64,000 nucleotides of DNA. Source: Escallonia rubra. Taxonomy: Eukaryota > Streptophyta > Magnoliopsida > Escalloniales > Escalloniaceae. The position numbers and the translations under genes were made by a program. How positions within the stretch are numbered: position 1 is the stretch's first letter; each line of letters begins with the position of its first letter. Where the stretch lies: assembly GCA_033065855.1 (NCBI GenBank), contig JAVXUO010001926.1, positions 1 to 64,000 on the forward strand, written 5' to 3'. The notes under the pieces were generated by a model. The model was not told where the DNA came from and searched no databases. It saw nothing but the letters and a program-made list of their open reading frames with translations. Below are positions 11,999 through 23,700 of the stretch, in pieces.

Positions 11999-12543
11999 TC
12001 AATATTTGGACTCCGTGGATGGATAATCAATATTTGGCTGCTGGAGGAGCATGAGACAAGGTTGGGGCCAAGGAAAATGGTAACAGAGTTGAATTAGTAA
12101 AATTATGTCATCAACATAGGTTAACAAGTAGAATTGTGGTGTCGTTATACTAAACGATAAACAAGATGAGATCGATTTGAAATGGTTGAAAACCATGATT
12201 GATTAAAAAAAATGGAGAGATGACAAAACCAAGCACGAGGGCTTGTTTTAGTCAATAGAGAGATTTGTGCAGTTTAAAATGTGAATAAAAGTATAAAAGA
12301 AATCAGGAATTTTGGTCATGTATACTTCTTCACTTAGATGGCCATGAAGAAAAGCATTGGACACGTCGAATTGGTGGAAGGGCACTTGCGAGACAGAGAA
12401 AAGATATCCCACATGGTGGTGGGTTGGATAACAAAACTAAAAGTGGATGTGTAATCAACGTCTTGCAATTGGTGAAACCCTTTAGTTAACCAACTGCACT
12501 TTATGACAGCGGATTGACTGTCGAGATACTGCTTGATAATCAT
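11999..12543 (-). mobile_element. Ty1/copia reverse transcriptase relic
   Basis: Fossil of a copia element. On the minus strand the stretch near 12400-12540 resembles the copia reverse transcriptase start (KGFHQ, VDYTSTFS). The catalytic YVDDIILL box lies near 12100. No LTRs are visible. The piece is short and heavily broken, so it is old. Confidence 0.75.
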
Positions 12544-13089
12544 ATGCAGCCGGTCATATTCATAATTAGGTGATGTGGGATGAAAGATCAGATTTGAATC
12601 TTCGTTAAAACATAAATGTCAGTGCCCCAAGTTTTGTGCTAGTTAGGTGATTTGTCGGCTTCAATGTAATATGAGGGTTTAGTTTTCGAGGAGGTGATTG
12701 AGTAAGGCTTGAGGCAATGAGTATCCTAACCAACTAGCCGGTCCTTTTTCCCAAAAATCCATAAAAACACCCAAAACCCAAAAAATTTCCTCTCGCCTCT
12801 GTTAGGTATGAGCTAGCCAGCTCGATAATCTATGAAATGTATACTTAAATTTTTGACAACTTTCCCTATACAATTAAGGGTAAGCGTGGTCGGTATCAAA
12901 GTCATCCGAAAAACTCTCTTGAAGTCCAATGGGAATTTCCACATATCTTCGATTCGTTCCGAAAACTTTCTTGAATTCCAATGAGAACTTCAGAAGGATC
13001 TTCAGAATGGTTTCATTACCCTAACCAAGCAACAATCCTGAATCGCTAATGAATTAGATAACCTTAAGAGGAGATATGAGAGAATTGGA
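12544..13089. other. gene-free stretch, possibly the leader of the Tat gypsy element
   Basis: No coding region. CGGTATCAAAG near 12891 is a weak match to a plant tRNA-Met primer site and could mark the start of the internal region of the gypsy relic that follows. I could not define an LTR. Confidence 0.25.
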
Positions 13090-16000
13090 AGAAAGGGGAG
13101 AAAAATGATAAGAAGAAATGTTCAGAGTTTAATTGGATGTATGAGTCTGATCTTCGAGGAAGAGGAAACAAAACCCCCTGCTGTACCGAAATGGAAGGAC
13201 AAGTTAGCCACACTCGAGTCACAGATCACTCAGATGAGGAGAGCCGATGACTCTCTAGACCTCAGTGCCTTAAACCATGAATCTCGAGGATAGATTATCC
13301 CTCAAGTTTGAGATGCCGGAGATGGATAAGTTTGACGGAACCACGGATCCCAAAATCCACGTGAAGATGTACATGCGGGCATTGGCCCTAGATAAAGTGA
13401 AACAGAATCAGTTGATACAGTTGTTTCACCGTACCCTCATCAAAGCCGCTTCCCGATGGTTCCTTACTTTGGATGAAACCCGAGTTCATACATGGGAAGA
13501 TGTTGTGAGAAAGCTTGTCAAGCAGTACTAGTACGATGTTTACCTAGATATCACTGGAGAGTTTGGAAAACCAAGATGCAAGAGCCAAGATAGTCAGTTT
13601 CAGCTTATATCATAAGGTGGAGGAATAAGGTTAGCTCAGATGGTGAATCGTCCAACCAAGGAAGAGCAAGTGAATATAGTCAGGAGTAACCAGCTTCTAC
13701 TCTACCACGATTATATCTTTGGCCACTACTATAAGTCATTCAAAGCTCTCCTCATACAGATATAAGATGTCATCAACAAGAAAACTATTTCGTAAGTCAA
13801 AGCTGTCAGGGGTTTATCGAGCTAGCCCAAGGAGTTCCAATGAACAGTCCAAGCCAGCAGCGAACAATGTCAACATCGTACAAGTACCTCAGGCAGTGAC
13901 ATGGGAAGCCACTACAGAGCCTAAGAGGAAGTTCACGCCATCAAATGCACCACTGCCTAAAGTCTTTGAACAGTTGTTAAGAAGGGGAATGATATCAAAT
14001 GGTTCTTGGGTAGATCTAATACATCATTCGATTCATATCTTAGGTAACCATGATCTGTGAGCCTGTATTCAAACTGCTGAAAAAGGATTCGAGTAAATAA
14101 TGGAACCCCATATGCCAGGAAGCCTTCGAAAAAAATCTAACAGTAACTTAGTAAACCACTCATCCTGAGTCCACCAATACCCGTTATCCCTTTGTTACTA
14201 TACTTGACCATTACCGACACCGCAGTCGGAGCTATGTTAGCCCAACATTTGGAGAATTTATTGGTTGAGAGGGTCATATACTATGTCGGTAAGAAGCTAA
14301 CCTCAGGAGAGGTGAATTATTCGGCCATAGAGAAAACGTGTGTATCTTTGGTTTGGGTAAGGCAAAGATTAAGACATTACGTCTTGGCGTATCCCATCAA
14401 ATTGTTGGCTAGAATAGACCCCATAAAGTATTTGTTTGAGAAGGTTGCCCTATTTAACCACATAGCCAAGTGGCTTTTGTTTTTGTCCGAGTTTGATATC
14501 ACATATGTCACGCAGAAGTCGATCAAAGAAAAGGCTGTAGCCGACCAGCTAGCCGATTGTCTGACAGAAGATACTAGCCGATGAGAGGCGAGGTTCTTAG
14601 ATAAAGGAGTATGTATTGTTGAATCAGAGACAAGGTGGCAGCTGTACTTTGATGGAGCAGCAAACAGTAAAGGTTTTGGAGTAAGGACATTGTTAATCTC
14701 AAAAGATATAGCCCATTCACCTATAGCCATCAAGTTGACTTCTGACGGCACTAACAACACTGCCAAATATGAAGTTTGTATCATCAGTTTAGAGATGACG
14801 CCAAACCTAGGAGTTAGGGAGATTACGGTGTATGGAGATTCAACATTGATTATATACTAGATTCAAGGTATGTGGAGGATTAAAGATAAACGTCTGTAGG
14901 CATGTCATGCCCACTTGGAGAAAATTATATACCAGCTTGAATATGTGGAATTCCATTACCTACTCCCAGTCAAGAACAACTTTGTCGATCCCTAGCTACT
15001 CTTGTATCAATGGTTTATATACCATAGAACCGTTTAAGATACATAAGAGGCACCGACCAACCTACTAGCGCCCGTAGAAGAAGACGAAATAGTCAAGCCT
15101 TAGTATACCGATATAAAGAATCCTATCCGGGACAGGACTGGAGGGGTGCTCCGCGAAGGATAGAGTAGCTCTGAGACAATGGGCAGCACAATTTATCATG
15201 TGTGATCAGAGATCGTATAAAAAGGCATTATACATGCAAGATAATGTGGACGACACATGAACGGACGAATGCTAGTGAAGAAAGTCCTTCGACAAGGATA
15301 TTATTGGAGTATTATGAAGCAAAACTGTGTTGATTATTTGAGAAGATGCCACAAGTATCAGGTGTATGCCAACTTACAACATCTTCCGCCTCGAAAGTTA
15401 TACATCATGGCCTCCCCTTAGCCATTCTCAATTTGGGGACTAAATGTGACAGGGAAGGTTAGTCGCAAGGTGTCTAGTGGACATGAGTTTATACTGGTAG
15501 CTAGGATTACTTCACGAAATAGGTGGAAGCCGCTTCGTATGTCGTGCTCATTGCCAAAAAAGTTGCTCAGTTTATCTGAACGAACATTATTCGCAGATAT
15601 GGAGTACCCCGGGAGTTAGGCTATGACAATGGGCTACATTTTAAAGGAGAAGTCACAGGACTAGCTGAGGAGTACGGTATCATTCAACATCGCTCGTCAC
15701 CGTGCTGACCACAGAATGATGGAGTTGTCGTCGAGGCCGCTAACAAGAACATTAAGAGCATGTTAAGCAAGATGACAGATTCTATAGGTGTTGGCCGGAT
15801 AAGCTCCTCTACGCCCTCTGGGGCCATAGGACATTAGTGAGAACATTAACTGGGGCTACCCCATATTCTCTAGTCTATGGCATGGAGGTCATACTCTCGG
15901 TAGAATTGGAAGTTAAATCTCACAGGGTATTATTGGAGAACCAAAGAGCTGAGGAAGATTGGGTGAGACATAGATTTAAGGAATTGGCGCTAGCAGATGA

Positions 16001-16200
16001 GAAAAGGTTGAAGGCGTTATATCACATTCAGGGTTACCAGAAATGGATTGCCCGAGCCTTTGACAAGTGAGTGAAGGGACGCGAATTGGAAGAAGGAGAT
16101 CAGGTGTTAAGAGATTTTCCAGCACACACCAATTGATGTAACACATAGATGGAGGTATATAGGCAGCCCATAAAGTTACCTTGAGTGCGGTCAAATTATA
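13090..16200 (+). mobile_element. Ty3/gypsy relic, Tat lineage: gag and pol parts
   Basis: Fossil retroelement in plus orientation. Parts in order: gag at about 13280-14060 (FDGTTDPKIHV, then a TRVHTWEDVVRKL segment); the RNase H part that follows reverse transcriptase at about 14190-14580; a second, archaeal-type RNase H at about 14640-15000 (LYFDGAANSKGFG, YGDSTLI); and integrase at about 15290-16070. The integrase part has a Cys-containing zinc region and the TGATPYSLVYGMEV segment typical of Tat/Ogre elements. The extra RNase H after pol is the mark of the Tat lineage. The element is heavily broken (well over ten breaks) and old. Confidence 0.85.
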
Positions 16201-18155
16201 ATAAAATCCTTTTATTCCAATGGCTAAAACACTAACTACATTCCTGAGAAAAATAAAAAAGGTCTGCTAGGACGAAAACCCAGCAAAGGGCGGCTTAGGC
16301 AAAAATTAGGGTAAAGAAAAATATAAATCATAAAAATGCTAGAAAAAAGAAAAAAAAATGTCGGCCATGACGACAACCTTGCAAAGGGCGGCCGAGGCAA
16401 AAGTTAGGGCCAGAAATTTTTTTAAATCCTATCAATAACATATGGGATATCCATCAAAATCTTATTCCCCTTCTTTATAGCCAAATTGTTTTCATCATAT
16501 AAAATCGAGTTCCATGTCTCCATACGTTTCTTTAAAACCGACCTTTGAGATATAGGAACCACATCCTTCAATTCTTCCACTTGAAAAGTAAGTCTTTGAT
16601 CTGTTTTTCCTTTGTCCTTATTACCCTTTCGATCAAACTGACATCCAAGATAAGCATCCACACCAGCCTCTCGGTTCCGAGTAGCTTTGATAGTCGGGTT
16701 CCTCTTTGATGGTTTCTTTTTAAGCAACAAAAAAGGGTGTCGCCGAGGCTCATCCATATGTAAAGATCGTACCGGATTCCCGTCAACGTCGAACTTATCC
16801 TCAAGCATTTCGGAGCCACTCCAAGATCGTCTGATCTAAGTAACCTGGATTTCACCTTTGCCCTGAGGATGATGAAAATTCTTTACCACACTTTGAGAAG
16901 ACTTTCCAAACTCAGGTTCCTCTAGCCCCAAACCAATAGTTGCACGAGCTTTTTTCTTGCTTACTCCAGAAATACTATCTTCCAAGCACTCGGGAAGTCC
17001 CATTTCAACTGTACCCTCAGCTTGTTTTCCAAAGCCAACACTTTTTGCCAGATGTCAGGCCACATCCAGTTGATATATTCGTCAGACAGCATTGGAGAAG
17101 TTGGATCAATACAGTGAATGAACGTGTCACCTCTAATGAAACGATCAAAAGAGGGAGGAAACCCCAACCTTTTAGAGCAGCTTTGATCCGAAGGGGCTAA
17201 TGATATTCTCCATGACAGCAAATGTACTATAAAAGTCCATAATAACCTGTTTATACCCAAATTGCCTCAGTATCTGACATGCAAAGTAGAAGGTGAAATA
17301 GCGATAGCCCAAGAGATTGACACAATAGTGTCCGGAGGTCTGTAAAAGTGAACCATGAACTCCCCACCATGAACAGTACCAACATATATCCTTAGAATCG
17401 AGTCCACTCGTCGATACCCGAACGACCTTCAAAAAGTAAGGACCGAGAACAGAAAGTACTGGGGCTATATCCTTCCATAATAATAGGTTTGGCTATCAGG
17501 CGCATGTGGTCTAACAGCCACATATACAAAAGCAAGGTGCCACCAGCAAAAGGAATAATGGGATCCTTATGCATATCCGTGATACTAAGCAAGGTTTCAG
17601 CTAGCACTAAAGGGATTAAAGTTTTACCTTTGGTAAAGACTTGAAGCAGTATGTCGACCAGCCTCGCATCAGCTCCCCTAGGGCCAGAAAAGTGAGGTAC
17701 TTGGCTACCAAGCATAATGCCAAGGCAGCTACCCGACCATGAGCATAATGTTGATCACAACCAGTTGGTTTGGCAGAAAAATATTCTATCACTTGGGAGA
17801 GTAGAATACCATCACCTTGGATAAAGGACCTCGCACGCTCCTTTTTTATCTTCAATAAAATCTTGGGAGCTTTTGCATAACTGTCTTTACAACAGGAACG
17901 ATGATAGATAGATTGGCCGGGATATCCATCAAGCTCGAGAATTCCTCGAAAGTAGGGCAAAGTTCATTCAAACCAAAATAGAAGACATGATCTCCCTGTC
18001 CCGGAATTTGCAAGCAGCCCGAAGAATGTCCTTACGAACCATCACATTCCTCAAGCTCATAACGGATTTCAGATTAAATTGCCCATCTAGATGGATCAAT
18101 TCGATTTTGTTTAAGGACTTCGCGAAAGCCCAAAATTAGAACTTGAAGATTGTGG
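16201..18155 (-). mobile_element. antisense coding region of the Tat gypsy relic
   Basis: Downstream of integrase the reading direction flips. Minus-strand open frames with biased composition run from about 17960 down to 16422, including segments such as GFPPSFDRFIRGDTFIH and DARLVDILLQVF. Some Tat-group elements (for example Grande) are known to carry an extra antisense gene between pol and the 3' LTR, and this fits. Similarity to the plant mobile domain is possible but weak by eye. The region is broken and is interrupted by the CACTA element at 18159; its other side is at 30458-30512. Confidence 0.55.
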
Positions 18156-18158
18156 GAT
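18156..18158. repeat. left target-site duplication of the CACTA element (GAT)
   Basis: GAT directly precedes CACTACAAGA and is repeated directly after the right end at 30455-30457. A 3-bp duplication is the CACTA hallmark. Confidence 0.85.
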
Positions 18159-18520
18159 CACTACAAGATAAAAGGGTTTTTTTTGCGATGGACTTTTAGC
18201 GACGAACACAATTTCGTCGCTAAAAGACTCTTTCAGCGACGAAATGGTACGTCGCTAAAAACTTTTACCGACGGGGCAAACCATCGGCAAAAACCTTTAC
18301 CAACGGATTTTTACCAACAGCGTTTTAGCGACTGATATTCCATCGATAAAAGTTTTTAAAAAATTTCCAATTTTCGGCCACTTTTTAAATTTTTTTTAGC
18401 AAAGAAATCACTCCGTCGCTAAAAAAATTTTATCGACAAAATTTTGCCGTCGCTTAAAGTCTAAAAAATTATGACTTTTAGTGACGGACTTTTAGCGATT
18501 CCCTAAAGGTCCTGTCACAA
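18159..18520 (+). repeat. left terminal and subterminal repeats of the CACTA element
   Basis: TIR CACTACAAGA followed by at least eight copies of TTAGCGACG-like words in both orientations, some decayed (for example 18197-18208, 18234-18243, 18477-18491). The unit is shared with the right end and with the truncated element at 8835. Confidence 0.88.
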
Positions 18521-18896
18521 AAGCCACTCTTTCCCATCTTTCCCTCTCCCCATTTTTCTCTCTTTGTCTCTCACTCTCACCCCGTTCTTTTTCCCCTCCG
18601 ATGACCCCCCTCTACGGCGACACCCACCTCCGCATCTCCCAAGTCTCCCCCCCCCCCACGGTCGCGTAACCACTGCCGCCGCACCACCTCATGTATGTCC
18701 ATTTTACCCTAATTTCTTTTAATGCATGTAAGTTTGACTTTAATATAGTGTTACAATTTATAGTGTAATTACATGTTATCTTGAATCTGTTGTAATGTAT
18801 AGTGTAATTGAATTTAATTTGATATACTATATAGTCTAATTGTATGTGGTTTGTCATAATTGCTATAATTGTTATAATGTAAAATTGTAATAGAAG

Positions 18897-19605
18897 TTTA
18901 ATTAACTCTAATTAACTCCTAATTAAGCCATAATTGAACCCGATTAACCCTAATTAGCTCTAATTAGTCCTAATTAACACTAATTTGTCCTAATTAATCT
19001 AAGTAAAACCTAATTAGCCCTAATTAGTATTAATTAATACCAATTGGCCCAAATTAATACTAATTAATCCTAATTAAACCCTATTAACCCTAATTAACTA
19101 TAATTAGCCCTAATTAGTACTAATTGGCCCAAATTAATACTAATTAATCCTAATTAAACCCTATTAACCCTAATTAGTCGAATTAAACCTTAATTAAACC
19201 CTAACTAGCCCTGATAAACACTAAATAAACCTAAGTAAACTCAATTAGCCCTAATTAGAGTTAAGGAACTCCTAATTAACCATAATTAAGCCCTAATACA
19301 TCTTAAAGTAACCCTAATTAGCCATGATTAGACCTGATAAACCCTATTTAAATCATAATTAGCCCTATTTCTTAGCCTCAATAAACCCTAATTAACCTAT
19401 TTAAACCCTAATTACCCTAATTAGCCCTGCTAACCCCTATTAAACCTTAATTAACCATAATTAACATAAATAATCCCTAATTACCCTAATTATGCCCTAA
19501 TTAACTATAATAAACCTAATTAAACCCTAATTGTCCTAATTGAACCCTATTACATCCCTAATTAACCCTTATAAGCCTAAATACAACTCTAACCCTAACT
19601 AATCC
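18897..19605 (+). repeat. degenerate 10-bp repeat array (TAATTAGCCC-type), about 70 units
   Basis: Over about 700 bp the sequence runs in units close to TAATTAGCCC, TAATTAACCC or TAATTAAACC. AATT recurs about every ten bases; the register is nearly exact at 18950-19010. Some units join into AACCCTAA words, but the array is not telomeric repeat. It lies inside the CACTA element between the left subterminal repeats and the hairpin cluster. Confidence 0.85.
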
Positions 19606-20365
19606 GTGAACCCCATCACAATCACATGTGACACAATATTAACTCCGCGAATGAACTCCATATTCTACCGAAAAACGTGAGTCGGCTACCCACATGAGGA
19701 ATACTCGTTGTTATTTTATAAAGTCCATTGACAACGAGTTAGTTACAACTCGTTGTCAACGAATTTGAAAGTGAATCATTTTAGTTATGGCATGTTCTTG
19801 CAAATTAATCTAATGATTCCATATTTCCGAAATTTTGACATTTCGGAAAGATTGTTACATATTACCAATTTTTAAACGCATGCATGCATAAAAACCCTTA
19901 GTTCCCGTTCAAAGATACTCATTACAAAGTAATGCTTTGTAATGAGCCTTTGAATGTCCAGATTGGAAAATTTGGAAAAGCTAATTAAGTGTTTATAAAA
20001 CAATGTATCGACTCATGCTCAGTGTTCTATGTCATGGATATTTGATACACATTTTCCAAAGTTTTTCCAGGTGCATAGAGATCTGGTGTTCTAACATCCG
20101 TTAAATGTTGCAAGAGCAAGATTAGATGGATGTTAGAACACCTAATCGATGTCGTGTACTTGAAGAAATACGAGGAGGTGCTGCCGAATTTTCCGCAGAC
20201 ATATGACTAAGCATGAGTTGATAATTATTTTATAAACATGTGCTTTTCTGAATGGGATATGACCACTACCTATTAGAGAACGAATGGGGGCTATAGACAT
20301 GTTGTCACATGCATGCATTCATTTTCACATCGACCCTACCTAATTATCGATTTTAATTTAAGGTG
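19606..20365 (+). other. gene-free part of the CACTA with a cluster of short perfect hairpins
   Basis: I see no protein motif. Four hairpins stand out: 19728-19740 with 19747-19759 (13-bp stem, 6-nt loop); 19824-19833 with 19840-19849 (10 bp); 19918-19929 with 19935-19946 (12 bp, extended outward after a bulge); and 20085-20099 with 20128-20142 (15 bp, 28-nt loop). Confidence 0.75.
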
Positions 20366-20600
20366 TGTTAACCCTGCGATTATTTAACTTAGGATTATAT
20401 TTGATTTTGATGATAACTAACATTGATGATTATGTTGTCTAACATGTATTGAGTTGTTGAAGCAATATGAACAATCTCATACTCATGCAAACGAACTATT
20501 AGACGAGCAACACGGTCAAAGACTCTCAACGGAACGCATTAAAGAAGGAATTCGTCGATTGAAGTTTTCATGCTTTTATTTCCTTATAGTCCTGGCACAG
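20366..20600 (+). mobile_element. copia LTR fragment (5' part of U3)
   Basis: Begins TGTTAACCCTGCGATTATTT. It matches, in reverse complement, the outer end of the copia LTR at about 38000-38240, including TTTGATTTTGATGATAACTA and CAACGGAACGCATTAAAGA. Fossil piece inside the CACTA, immediately left of the palindrome. Confidence 0.7.
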
Positions 20601-20718
20601 CAGCCAGCGCACACGGTAGAGTACACAAGGGAGTAGATGGATGCGGCCAACCTCCGATCTGCCAACAATCCCTTCCCCAGATACACCCCGGGGACTTGAA
20701 CTCGTGACCTACTCTAAT
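20601..20718 (-). mobile_element. possible tRNA-derived SINE piece
   Basis: On the minus strand the segment starts AAGTGGTATTAGAGTAGG and contains GAGTTCAAGTCCC, which resembles a Pol III B box. It runs into a non-repetitive tail ending near CTGTGCCAGG. This layout suggests a tRNA-derived SINE head. It could instead be flanking sequence joined to the copia primer site, whose sequence looks alike. No target duplication was found. Confidence 0.3.
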
Positions 20719-23700
20719 ACCACTTGAAACCAATAAAATAACCCTAGAGGGGTTGGGTTAATAGGGTTTTAAGACTACTTAAAAAATTAAAAAACAACAA
20801 TCCTCGAGCTCAATAACTTAAATAAGCAAACAACCAATCTTAACACAAATGTAAAACGATAATGTAAAGAAATAAGGGTTTAGAGATACTTGATAAGAAG
20901 AATTAAATGGTTCGGCTTGATATACCCTCAAGCCTACGTCCACCCCTTCAAGAACGTCTCTTGAAAGGCCCTAGAATCCACTAGTATGATCTTCCTTACG
21001 GATCAAGATCGAATCTCTTACAATCCCTTGATGTTATGCCCACATCAAGAACAAGCTTTGACAAACCCAAAGCTCCAAAGCTTGACAACCCCAAGCTTTG
21101 ATACAAGAACCTTTAGATGAAGAAATGTGTACAAGATTTCATTCTCAAGAAGTAGATGAGTACAAGTTTAAGCACTAGAACAAGAGAGATGAGTGTATGA
21201 TGACTTATGAAAGTGTATATCTCGCAAATGTAAGCTCACAATAAATGCTCTCTTGAAATGGATGAGAAATCAATGAAAATCAAAAGAGATTGAACAATTG
21301 CTTTGATCTTTGAGTATACGAAAGATAAGAGAGCTTTGAATGCAATTGATGATTGAAAACTATGCCCAAGATGAGTATTTATAGAGGTGGAAATAAATAT
21401 GACCGTTTGGGGTAGGTGGAGCATTAATTACACCAAAATGGTAAATACAGTCGACTGTAATGCACCATTGCAGTTGATTGTAATCCAATGCAGTCGACTA
21501 CTGTAATAGGCTACTGGAAGTATTGCAGTCGACTGCATTCCAATGCAGTCGACTGTAATACCTCACTGCCCAACTTGCAGTCGATTGCATTCCAATGCAG
21601 TCGACTGCATTCCTGAAAATGCAGTTTCCTTGTTTTTAAAGCATGGAAAACTTTTATGCATGCAAGGGAAACCTATGGGCAAGGATCATGACAAGAAGAT
21701 GATTTGTATGAATGCTATAGCAAAAAATTGTCTTGTGTGTGCTTTAGACACAAATGAACTCAATAGAGTCATTATGTGTAATTCCGCTAAGAGTATTTGG
21801 GATACTCTTCAAGTCACTCCTGAATGGGCTTCTCTTCTTAGAGACTCCAAGATGAACTTATTGTTTAGAGATTATGAGTTATTCCATATGCTTCCAAATG
21901 AATCCGTTACGGATATGAATACTCGTTTTACTAACATTGTGAACCCTTTGAAGCAATTAGGCAAAGAATTCACTAATGGTGATTTTGTAAGAAAGGCGAT
22001 TAGATCCTTACCAAGAGCTTGGGATGCAAAGATCACCGCCATCCAAGAGTCAAAGAATCTCAATATCTTTCCTCTTGATGAATTGATGTGCTCACTCATG
22101 ACGTACGAAATGCAACTCAAGACATTTGATCAAGAGGAAGTCAAGAAGAAGCCTACATCAATTGCTCTTAAAGCTTCATCTTCAAACCTTGAGTCAAGTG
22201 ATGATGATGAAGAATTTGATGAAGAAGATATTGCAATGGTTGCAAAGAACTTCAAGAAGTTCTTAAGATTTAGAATGAATGATGGGAGAACTCACCTTCT
22301 TCCTTGGATTGCAAATCAAACAAAGCAAGGATGGAATCTTTATCAACCAAACCAAATACACCAGAGAGCTACTCAAGAGATTTGACATGGAAGCATCAAA
22401 TGCTTTTGACACTCCAATGATCTCTTCATTAAAGTTTGATAAAGATGAAAAGGGCAAGGATGTTGATATTAAGCGCTATCGAGGTATGATCGGATCACTC
22501 CTTTACCTTACCGCTATCGAGGTATGATCGGAACACTCCTTTACCTTACCGCTATCAAGGTAAAGGAGTGATCCGATCATACCTTGATAGTGCTTAATAT
22601 CAACATCCTTACCCTTTTCATCTTTATCAAGCTTTAATGAAGAGCTCATTGGAGTGTCAAAAGCATTTGATGCTTCCATGTCAAATCTCTTGAGTAGCTC
22701 TTTGGTGTATTTGGCTTGGTTGATAAAGATTACATCCTTGCTTTGTTTGATTTGCAATCCAAGGAAGAAGATGAGCTCTCCCATCATTCCTTCTAAATCT
22801 TAAGAACTTCTTGAAGTTCTTTGCAACCATTGCAATATCCTCTTCATCAAATTCTTCATCATAATCACTTGACTCAAAGTTTGAAGATAAAGCTTTAAGA
22901 GCAATTGATGTAGGCTTTTTCTTGACTTCCTCGTGATCAAAGGTCGTGAGTTGCATTTCGTACGTCATGAGTGAGCACATCAATTCATCAAGAGGAAAGA
23001 TATTGAGATTCTTTGACTCTTGGATGGCGGTGATCTTTGCATCCCAAACTCTTGGTAAAGATCTAATCACCTTTCTTACAAGATCACCATTAGTGAATTC
23101 TTTGCCTAATTGCTTCAAAGGGTTCACAATGTTAGTAAAACGAGTATTCATATCCGTAACGGATTCATTTGGAAGATATGGAATAACTCATAATCTCTAA
23201 ACAATAAATTCATCTTGGAGTCTCTAAGAAGAGAAGTTCTTTCATGAGTGACTTGAAGAGTATCCCAAATACTCTTAGCGGAATTACACATAATGACTCT
23301 ATTGAGTTCATTTGTGTCTAAAGCACACACAAGACAATTTTTCGCTCTAGCATTCATACAAATCATCTTCTTGTCATGATCCTTGCCCATATGTTTCCCT
23401 TGCATGCATAAAAGTTTTTCATGCTTTAAAAACAAGGAAATTGTATTTTCAGGAATGCAGTCGACTGCAAGTTGGGCAGTGAGGTATTACAGTCGACTGC
23501 ATTGGAATGCAGTCGACTGCAATACTTCCAGTAGCCTATTACAGTCGACTGCATTGGGTTACAGTCGACTGCAATGGTGCATTGCAGTCGACTGCATTTA
23601 CCGTTTTGGCGCAATTAATGCTCCACCTACCCCAAACGGTCATATTTATTCCCACCTCTATAAATACTCATCTTGGGCATAGTTTTCATTCATCAATTGC

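Noticed and set aside
18897-19605. Interstitial telomeric repeat
   Set aside because: AACCCTAA words occur but the period is 10 bp with AATT, not the 7-bp plant telomere unit.
21445-21615. CRISPR-like array because of spaced palindromic repeats
   Set aside because: Plant nuclear context, spacers are short and near-repeats themselves, and the cluster lies in an LTR promoter.
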